Shown in pieces: positions 11,077-22,300 of a DNA stretch of 64,000 bases; positions within the stretch are counted from its first letter, which is position 1, and each line of letters opens with the position of its first letter. Position numbers and translations under genes: made by a program. The notes beneath the pieces are model-generated. The model saw only the letters and a program-made list of their open reading frames with translations. It was not told the origin of the DNA and did not search any database. Source of the DNA: Hymenolepis diminuta (taxonomy: Eukaryota > Platyhelminthes > Cestoda > Cyclophyllidea > Hymenolepididae); contig CAADRB010000028.1 of NCBI GenBank assembly GCA_900708905.1, positions 950,715 through 1,014,714 of the forward strand. The letters are read 5' to 3'.

Positions 11077-13324
11077 CTATGTTGCGTCGAGAGAGTTTAT
11101 CGCGGTTGTGGTTGAACTATTAACATGTTAATCGTTAAATATGTTCAACGCCACGCTGTAGGAATACTGACAGCTGATTGGCTGGAAAGAGATCTGTATG
11201 CACGTCCGCACTTGACTGCTACGCCATCAGTATCACTTCCGTACTTTCCAGAATGTTCTAGCGCACGCAAGATTCCCCTGATCAACTTTGATAGCGTTGT
11301 GAACTCCGCAGTATTCCTCCTTCAGCGTGTCATTAGATAGCAAAAAGATAGAAAGAAAACGCTTGATAATTAGTTATTATACACATTCGACCAGTCGTGA
11401 GGGTAAGGTAATTCTTCTATCAAAACGAGTGTGAGAAATTTTTGATCGAGATATGCAAGATTTGGAATGGTAGAGTTAACACAATCTTGGAGTGGGGACT
11501 GGGCTGAAGGTGTGGAAGGTTGCACAATATCTTTAGAGGTCTGAGCAAGAGTAGTGGATGGGTTTACATTATCGGGGACACAAAGGTTGAAGGGATAGGA
11601 AGTACAAATTCAAGGTTTTCTAATAGTAAGTAGTTGCGGTTCTGATGCTTGATTTCCGGATTGAGGGTTAAGTCTGGGTATTGACAACTTTAATTCATTT
11701 TTTCTCCTAAAGATTGAGAAAGTAGAAAAATTTTACTTATTATTAAGTAGTCTACATTATCTTGACATATTAGACCTGAGATAATGTTCGTATTAACTGA
11801 ATACAAATGAGTTTTAGGTTTTCAACCTGCATTAATGATTGGCTGACTTGTAAGACAGTTGTGAAATGATAACGTGTATGTACGTTAATCTAGTCGAGAC
11901 TACATATCCAGACACGAAAATTCGAAGTCGATAATCAATAAATAATTTCACTGTCTATATTCCAGAGAAGCATGTAGGTATTATTTGCTTCATAAAAAAA
12001 ATCTATCAAGAAATAAGTGGTAATTATAAAAGTCAGTAAAAGTGCCTTTAGCCATACGAGGGCGTAACACAATTAGACAAGAAAAGTTGGAATTATTGAG
12101 CGAAAAAATGTTGAGTTTCTGCAAAATTTTCATCAGTTTAAGCTCCTCTTATGCTAATGTTAATAATCTTGATAAAAGGCAAGTTGACCTTCTGAATTCT
12201 TTATTTAATATACTAAATACTAAATCTTGTAGTTTTAACGGTACATTTTTTAGAACACGAATATTTTTCATAATCACGTGCAATTTTTCTAGAAATTGTA
12301 CCTGACCCAATAATTTGTGTTGCACTATTTAAACCATCGGTGAGTGGAATATTTTGCAGTTTGAATCATGAGTATAAAAATGGATATTTATACAAAGCCA
12401 AGATAAACAGTTTACTTATCTGAAATTATAAGAGTTTTCAATGTTCAAATCCTTGTTTATATTCTATATCCGTAATAGGAAGAATTATATGGCCACTCCC
12501 ATCTGAAAATATCTCTTAATATGTGGTTTGCCCTAATTGTGATCATTCGACTGACGAAGGCTTCATTTACAGACATCCTGACGTAAACAAGGGACCAGCT
12601 ACAAACATTTTCGTGACTGGAGCCAACATTGCAAACTGTCGACTTCACACCAGATCTAGACATAAATAGATAGAAGATTCTGGTGGCATCGACGGAAATA
12701 AAACTAATCATATGATAAATAGTGTCGGGTAAATAAACGGTCTTTTTCATTCTAACCTTCATGGTAGGTAAATTAAGCAAAATATGACTGCCCCAATTTA
12801 TACATGATAGTCATGAATATATAAATAAAAATTATGATTCATTCCAACATTTTCATTGGTTATACACATTCGAAATGTCATATTTTTCCTCAAAAAAAAC
12901 GATTACTATATTTTCAACAGTTTTTGAATTAAAGCAATCCACATGTTAGTCAGCTTAAAAACATACTGTATTAAATATGAATTGAATTTTATAATTTATT
13001 CATATCTTAGCTGTATAAAACTTATTTTAGTAATAAATAAATATTAATGAGATTTAATGACCTCTGGTGACATGAAAGTGGACGGAACCATTCATGTCTA
13101 TTTAATTTGACGTAAATAATACTTTTGCCCGCTTTTGTGATTGCACACCGTCCTGTTTCGTATCCCAGTTTGAAAGCCTACAAATAGAAAAGCCGCCAAT
13201 TTGCTCCATTGACGAGCGTGCGCAGCTATGTGCAGCACTATTGGTGGTGTTCATTTTTATTCGTTAAGGACCATGCACAGAATCACACAAATGTACGTTC
13301 AATGCGTGAGAGCAGAGATCAGAG

Positions 13325-16283
13325 ATGACGCCCAAACGGCTGCAGCTACGGATACACAACGAGAGATTACACTGGGCTACTCTTAATACTAACTTCACCT
13401 CACTTCTTCTTACTCTTCTCATTATCCTTATCTCCGTCTCCTCTTGTGTAAATGCTGAACCTTCCTTTCATGGATATTTTACTCTGGGCCGTAGAGTAAG
13501 TGGTTAAATTCAAATTTATTACTCTGCTTTAGAGATTCTGTGGAATATCACACGTTAAATGCATGAATTATTCAGTATTTTGATTACATATATCTTTATA
13601 TCCTGCAAATAAATACCCAGACTTAAATAATAAGCACGGCGCATTTATTGAAAAATTTTCATTGTTGATTGACAAGGGGTCATGATAGGTAAAGGGTAAT
13701 ATTTTTTACTCTGGCTAAACATCTGGAGCTCAACTAACTCACTATAGTTAATAAAATTGCTCGCGTCCAATTTAATTTAGCCTGTCTTTCTTTACTGTGG
13801 CGCTCATTTGTCGAGCGAGTATGGTCACGCTGTTCAGTATATTTACTGAATGTCTCTGGGTTTCCGGGACTGAAACTTCATGCGCAAATTATTTGAATGA
13901 TCATCATTGCGCTTATAAAGCCTTTATTTTATACCTTGTTTATCACAGAGTATAAGGAGATTAATTGCAACTGCGTTTTATACTAGGACGTCAAATTTGT
14001 TTCACTGTTTCTTGCAACTTTTAAGACGAAGAGAGAGAGAGAGAGACAGCAAATACCCTGAATAGCAAATCGGAGAATTTGTTTAAAGGTCGCTGTCATT
14101 GTGGTCTCTGAATATAATTGTTTTTATTAATTTCTAAACTACGATACATCCAAATGAAGCTGCTAAAAGAAAAATAGTGGATGGTGGGCAACTTTTGAAC
14201 CTCGAGACAATGATCAGTTTTCGTGTTTCCATAAATAATTTCAGTGATCATAGTAATTAAACTCTTTCCACATTTCCCAAGTATAAGGGGCGATTAGATA
14301 AAGGCGAATTTCGTCAGTGGCCTAACATGATCCAAAAATAATATTTCAGAATAATCATTATGATTTAAAGTACATTTTTCAAAGTGAAATTATTTTAAAC
14401 ATTAATATTACTTTACGTTTAAATATATGTTTTTAATCAATATTCTTTCGTAAATAAGCATACTTTTTCCATTAATACCATCACTATTTTTATTGTTTAT
14501 CTTCTAGTAAATGATCATTTTATAATTTTAATGCGAATTTTCATCTACTTGCACAATATAACTGTATATTTGCGTAAAGTAATTACAATAAGTGAGAAGT
14601 TTAAGATTATCAATCAATTTTTTTCTCCCCTTTTATCCTTAGGGTATTCGATTTCCCTGTGCCTGGCTTGAGCAAGATGGATTTTTCGATCCAAGGAATA
14701 ATTTCGTCTCAAAAACCCCATTTGTGCAGAGCCGGTCGCAATGCGTTGGAAAGGGCCATTGTTATATGAACTGGCTGCCAATTAATTCAGCTCATGCTAT
14801 CACATTCAAACTTATTGGCACTGATGGTAAGTCCACTCTGTTTCGCTTATTTGCGATTCCTTGTTCATACGCTTTAATATCAAAATTTCATCAGCATTCT
14901 TTACCATTTTCATTGCTACGAAGTTTTATAATTGTGTATGTGAATTATTTTTTATGTTCTATCGCTTTTTGGGTACAATTTGGAAAAAGAGTCATATAAA
15001 ATGCCTATAATGATGAAGAAAAGTGCTTATTAATTTGAAACTTCCGTTTGTCATTTATCTCCAGAATCAACTCGAAATGTGATCAATGAATATCGATCCT
15101 GCGAATTAGTAGTAAAATTTCCGATCAAAATTTCTCACTTTCAATCAATTTATTAACTACTCATTAACAAAGGTCGATTAAATGCATCATTGTAAAATTT
15201 ATGGATAGATTAAAACAATTTCTGCTAATAAACTTTAGCTCCTTCTGATGTTGTCCTCAGGTTGTTTATTAATAAAACAGTTAGTTTGGAAAATACTGTG
15301 ATCGAACTCGGGCATTAGTTTGTTTTTATGATTCCTTACAAGGTAAATTATGCTATTACTTGATACTAGAAGGGCATCTGACCATAGAAAACAGGAAAAC
15401 AGTTCAACAAGGGCTACGGGAAGGAGCCTGAGAAGTAGAAGTAGTTAGGCAATTAAAAGAATTTTGAGAAGTTTAATCTTGGGATTCAGGTTCTTCACTT
15501 CCTGGTTATAATCCACTACTACATGTTCTATTATTTCACTATTCAAATTTCAGGATTTAGACCATGTTCCCCGAGTGAATTTTTGTTCGTGGAATCCAGT
15601 TAATTGATTTAAATAGTTGTTCAATCATCTTGGAAACACAATTTTTTTAATAGCCAGGAAATTAACAGGTGATGTCATTTGACGTCATTTTAACATTGCA
15701 GAGCACACTAGCGACCACACAAGCTTTAGCATATTCATTTGATTTATTCTTTAAACATTGTCCATGAAATAATTTTGAGATTTACAGATACATGTCATCC
15801 ATTAAATATAATTCAAGTCATTAATGTCCATCTATGCCAAAGTTTTTGGATTGCATATAACTGAATTACCTAAAGGTATGAAATTATTTAATACATACTC
15901 GTATAAAATATCAAGAATGAGGCTTTAATGTCTATAAAGTTCATGATAAATCTCATTTGAATTTTCGAGATCTTTACTCTAGAATGTGTACACGTTTTAC
16001 ATTAATTTTCCCTTTGTTTGTAATGCAAATCACGGGATCTAGTTAGTGGGACTGGAATGTCACTTAAACACAAGAGTGCTATGGAAGAAATTTTGTCAAA
16101 ACTCACTTGAAAGAGTTTACTGAACATTCACACCTCGGAAATTCAAATAAGCAAATTTTTAAACTTTGAGTGACTCATCTAATTTAATTTATTTAAAATA
16201 ACACTAAAATAAAATATTTTAGATAATGTCTTTCAGTTTCTCTACTTTTGACTACACTTCTCAGATTAATAACAATAATAATA

Positions 16284-16314
<31 letters not shown>

Positions 16315-19300
16315 ATGTTTATATTCCCATAAATTAAAATTATATGTGAGTCCTCGAGATTACTCATACAAAATATGACTTAATTCACTTAATGCCATTT
16401 GACAATTATTTTACTCAAAGATTAATCGGGATTAATTTGAATGCTTATCTGTCTATCAATCTTCCTCTTTTATCAAGTTACATGATTAAAGGAAGCTTTA
16501 TGGCGTTTGAAAAAGCATCATAATTCGCTGCCAATACAATTTTATTACGCAATTTAAAACTCAAATCAAACAATGCGTGTAAAAACGGTAAATTTTTTCC
16601 GGCACTCACCTCATAAAACGAAGGTCTGATTCATTAATAATTGGACATAGATTAATAGTCATTTGTATTAAATAAGATGGATGATTTTTCTTCTTATTTA
16701 ATTGTCAAACTCGACCTAAAATCATATATTTGGAATATATGATAACACAATCTATCGAAAATAAAAAGTTAAAAGATTGTCAAAATTATTTTAAATAATA
16801 ACAAGCTCTGAATTCTTGCCATTTAACCCCTACGACACAGGAGAATTCAAGATGCCTCTATTTTCAATCAACTGTCAACCTTTTAGAAGAAACCTTACTT
16901 CAATGAAAAGCATAAAATGCCGCTTGACCTTCGAGAGTTATGTTACCACCTTGAATTTAACTACATCCCAATGAAACATTTTAGTGGAATCTCGGTTTCT
17001 TAGAAATTCAATAAATTCTGTTCCTGTTAATAAATTGGGACCAAATAACGTATAGATAGTTTACTTCTCAAATTTGTCTCTATCTTAATCGCCAAAATCG
17101 CAGCAAATTTGACATAATAACCGAACAAATGTGGAAGAAATAGTTCAAATTTCTAGACGAGCACTTCAAGACATTCGACCTTTGTTATTAATAAAAGCTA
17201 ACTGCTTGGTAAATAGGATTTAGTGAATTTTGTATAGACAGGGTATTTGGAATGCAACTCCCTATTTTAAAGCAAAATAGTCCATTTATTTATCTTTTTA
17301 AAAAAGAACCATATATAAATGTGATTTTATTTAAAATTTAATTTGTACTCCGACATTATCTTGCTGTTTCTCGGGCGACATGATCATAGAACTTGGGTTT
17401 TCACAGCTGGTACTGAAAGTCATTGCATCGATCTTCGCTTATGATTCTGCAATAGTTCCTTTTCTTCCTAACTCTACTCTCTCCCGTTCATTTAATCATC
17501 TGAATTCTTAGAAAATTACTTTTCATTCACGCTATGTATAAATTAGTGAATATTCTCAAATAAGGTCAAAATCAAGGAGTCAAATTCATAAATATCTGAC
17601 CTTTAAACATTTGATACTCAAATTACCACTTGATTTTTAAATTTCTTCGAACTTACTCTCTTTGCTACACATATTAACAAAAAGGTGTTTGAATAGTTAA
17701 CGAACTCGCAGTGCATTTTTTTACCTAGTAAATTTCAATGTTAATGTAAACAGGCGCGTAAGTATTATACTGTATATTATATTATACTGTAGTATAATAC
17801 TCACCTTAATAAAAATTGTCTGTTTTCTCAATATTCCTAAGCAAAAATATGATACCATACCGTATCTCAATATAACTCACTGTCTATACGCAACTACAAT
17901 ATACAAGTGGCTAAAATTTTTAAGATTAATGTTAGCACTGCTACGACTGATTACATTATTGTGACATTCTGACATCAGAATTTTAGACTTAGGTGAGAAA
18001 AACTTGGCTTGGTCTCGCCACTGCCGTGTTGATTTACCAGGATAAGACATCCCTGTCAAACTATTTTGCTTTCTCTCTGGGTCTCGTGCGCAATTCCAAA
18101 TACATAAATATTTAGTTAGATTTTGGCATTGCATAATTTCAATGTCTTAAATTAGCACTAATCCCGTCAGTAAAACTACATTAAAAGCCCGACAAAGTTA
18201 AACTTAGAGGTAATACTAAACAAAACTAATGATCATCCCAAAAGCTATCAAGAAAATGAGAAGGCCAAAAGTTGAGTTGGAGGAAAAGAGGGGAAAATAA
18301 GAAGGGAATAGCATAAGTGTTTGGACATTCTTTGTTCGTCAGACGAAAAACAGCAAAAGATCGTCATCATTTGATTAGGATTAGGCAGATTAATGAGTCT
18401 TATCACCAACTTTGAAGCCACTAAGCAATCATTAAATTACAAATGAATAAAAATGCTGAAAGTAAGTCTGACCTTTGAAACCGAAACTGCTATTCAAATG
18501 ACTAAAATTTTTTCTTAAATGTGAATATTCGTTTGCTACTTATTTTTCTTACAGTAGTATTCATATTGTGTTAGAACCCAAATAGCTTCCCAGAATAGAT
18601 ACAAACCCCGAACTAAATAATAAAACAAGATCAAGCAAGCCTTTTCAATATACTCACAATTACTTCAAGCAACGACCATGTAATTTAGTTCATTTTAACA
18701 AATATACTAATTTTATAAATGAGTGACAATAAGTTGCTAATTTACTTTTCTATCGATAAAAATAGTTCAAATTTTTAAACGTAGAATAAGATAATCACGA
18801 GAAACATCCTTTAACTTTATTTTTATTTGGATTATATTTTTTAATATCAACAATATTGAACTCTTTTGAGTTCGAAAAATTTTAAGGTTTTGAGAAATAC
18901 TACTTAACCTATAAAATTAACAACATTTCCTGTAAATAGCAAATCATATCACCAATAAACGATCATATTTAATTTTTTGAAGCCATTATAGTTATTCGTT
19001 CGTTATAGAAATTATAATATGACAGAATGCATAATTATTGAACTTAAAATGTTAAAAATCTGTCAGATTAATTCGGGAGTTGTCATTCTTATAAATAACT
19101 TTCAAAATATACATTTTTGTCTATTAATAACTGGAAGCTTGGAATAATGTACAAATGAGATGTATAGGTGATCACACATTACATTTATTTATATTTGCAT
19201 GCAATTTCAGGATGCGGACACGTTCTGTAGATTCTAAATCTTTTTATAACATTATTCTAAACTAGTAGAATTGATTATTATTGAATATGAATAGAAATGA

Positions 19301-22300
19301 GAATTCAATGCTCCAGTTTGACACAATGGTTTTAGTTAAGTATGTCATATCACTCAGTACGGTTCGGGAGAGCTACCCCAGTTTATTATGAAAGCATCAC
19401 ATTTATAAATAGTCGTTTTAACATAGACGTCATTTATGTCTAATTGACGATGTCTTCCGTGGTGATTGACTGCGGTATGATGGTTTATGCGAAATACTGA
19501 TTCATCTATGTGAGATAGACTCGTTGAGGTTCGCCAGCTTCCTATCATTGTGAACTTTGACATCTACTGTCATAGCATTTAGTAATCTAACTTTTTCTTT
19601 GTTTGATTTATTCGCACAGATATGCAAGACTATCAGTTTCAGGCACACTTTTGCGAGCCGGTGTACGAGCCGCAGCACCTACATTGCACCAAACATGAGG
19701 GTGAGGTGGCCTTCACAATGCGACAAATTGGCACTTGGCTCACTCTGGCCAGCGTTTTCTGTCGCTGTCCCCAACCTGCGGAGGTTTCCTCAGTCAGCTA
19801 TACCCACGGCGTCAGACCTACCGACTTGGTTTTCAGGGGAGTCTTCTATGAAATGACTTGCTCGCCCATGGTAAGCAACCAACCATCAGTCAATATTGAG
19901 TCATTTTATTGCGTCAATAAAAATAACTTTTTAATTTGTTTATGAATCTTTCTACGAGAGAGAATTAGGACAATATTAATAACAATTTGCGCTGGTGGTG
20001 CTATGGTCAACGTGCATACTTATCAAATCAGGGATCTCGGAATAGTCACCTATTTTGCACATTTGTTGGTGTGAAGGATTTACCACGGAGATGGTTAATT
20101 TTGCTCCACAAGATGGTTGTTAAAATTCCAGCGTCTCGTGAGAACGCCTACTCAAATAAAGAGCTAAATAAACTTTCACTAATGGGATTGAATTTCATTT
20201 TGAGCGAACTTTAATGAGCAGTGCTATATTATAGTTTGTTGCCAGTCTCATCTGTCTGTTCATAGCTTTAACAAGATAAAAATAAATCTGGATGGCATGA
20301 CCTATCACGGAGCTAAATCAATCGGTCACTTGACTCTGAATATTGCGGACATAATCTCACTCATTAATCTAGGAGTTGAACGTTAGGACATTGTAAAGTT
20401 AGTTATACTCCTACAAATATATTCGACTTTATGCCTCCATAATTCAAAAAAGTAAGACTCTTCGTGTCCCGAGTCCATTTCCTACTTCTTGACCCTTTTT
20501 CCCGTTTCATACTTTATTGGACCTGTTCGATGTTCCCATTAGTTGGATGTTTTCTCATGATTAATTATTTAAAAGATTTTTGCCCCTGCCATGGGAAGTA
20601 CTAATAAAGAAACAAGTAACCTCGACCATGGCAGACAGATATATGGCCTTGGCGTATTTAAAAAATTCCTAAATTAAGCCAATCTTTCTACTAATAGTCC
20701 GATGGTATGATTTCGCGCACTCAGATCGATCATTGGATTATATTTATTCTCAGTCCTAAAAATAATATGCATTTGTTTGACCGTTATTGTCTTTAATAAA
20801 GAATATATTTCATTCTACTCTACATATACATAGGTTCATACTTTAGTTTTAGATGAAAGCCATTCCATGAGTTATAAAAGAAGAAAAATTCAATCAGCCA
20901 ATCCATTTGTTATAAAGTCATAATGAGCTGGGTCTTTGAACAAATACATCACTAAAATTTACCTAGAAATATTCTAAATGAAATGTAAAGCTACTGCATT
21001 TTGAAGTTCCTTTTTCTAACCAAACGCATGTGTATGTTTTGATACGAGAATCCGACAACAGCAGAGAACACAGCGGATGGAAATGGAATAAAATCTATTT
21101 AGTTGGATTGAAGTTCACTCAGAAAAAAGCTCAACCATCCACATACAGAAATTAACGTTAAGTTGCTAACTGCCCAAGCGGAAATTATACAAATAAGTCT
21201 TCGACTAAACCTTACTAATCTTCTTAGAAATCCAACTAGCCTTAGACAAGTACAACTAGCTTTCAGCAGTCTTCTAGCATAATTCTTGCCCCCAAAATTA
21301 GAAAGATTACTCTCAAAGTTAGGAGAGCGTAGGATTTGGGGAGAGGAGAAATGAAGAGAATCGGCCACAGGTATGGAGTTGGGCATATCGGTAACCGGGA
21401 CGATCTAGGAGAACTTTCTGCTATGGCCCAAACTGAGGTTGGAGCGGTGTTGATTGGTTAGCGGCTTGAAGCATATCATTCGTTATTTGGCGAAGATTCA
21501 TAGAATGATGACGGAATGGGTTATCCATAGTAAGCACATTTGAGTTGGATAAAAATTGAACAGTTTTTATCCTAGAATAAATTTAATTAACAATTTTAAT
21601 TATTCTTAAAATTTGCATATTTATTAAAGTGCACCAAATTATATGGCTATTGCATAACATAGTTTTAAGTAAACTGCGAAAGTCCGCTTATTCGCGTTTT
21701 ATTATTGAGTTCGGGGTTTGTGGGTATTTTAGGAGGCTAATAAGGTTATAGCAGCGTGCCCACAAAATAATGGCAAACTGTGTCCAAGACACCGCGTGCT
21801 CACCAATGCAGTGGTTCTGAACCCGTGTAAAGTTACCTTTGAGGTGAAGTATTAGGCTTGGTATCCCCTTATATAACTAATGAATGAAAGAGGAAAGGAG
21901 GTAGAAGGAGGATTTGGGAGCAAAGAGAAAAACGTCATCATTTTGCTTGCTCCTCACAGGCGAAAAGAGTCACGATAAAAAGGTCGACAAACACACCGAA
22001 CGCAGATACTACACATTATAAAATCATGAATGAGGCCAATCAGAAGTCCAAAATAAGTTCAAACGGTCAGTTACTTATGTCAGTTAAATAAAAATAACTT
22101 ATTAGTATTGTACCTTATAACATAAACACATGCGATTTTCCAGTATATAGTGTAGCATGTTAGCAAGGTAATGGTGCAAGTATCACAATAACTATGGATC
22201 CCTGGTATTTTGGGAATCCATATTCAGTTATTTAAGTCTGTGCAAATATTATTCTATCGATTAATCTGTAACAATATTTCAATGTAACATTACATTTGGC

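Larger units (their letters stand above)
7041..13324. other. Intergenic region between dynein and the Cys-rich gene
   Basis: No convincing coding exon on either strand. Open frames here are at most about 107 codons (12457-12780, -) and show no domain or coding bias. Contents are the SINE-like copy at 7065, the direct repeats at 8926-9088 and 10018-10194, and a diverged repeat at about 10988-11076. The promoter and 5' UTR of the Cys-rich gene should lie in the last few hundred bases; I see no clear TATA box. Confidence 0.6.
14827..19619 (+). other. Intron 2 of the Cys-rich gene
   Basis: 4.8 kb, donor gtaagt, acceptor ttcgcacag. AT-rich. It contains an AAT/TA microsatellite (about 16270-16314) and an inverted repeat at 17761-17801. 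No supported exon; the 85-codon frame at 17877-18134 (-) shows nothing recognisable. Confidence 0.6.

Noticed and set aside
12457..12780. 107-codon minus-strand frame upstream of the Cys-rich gene.
   Set aside because: No recognisable motif, AT-rich, no neighbouring exon.
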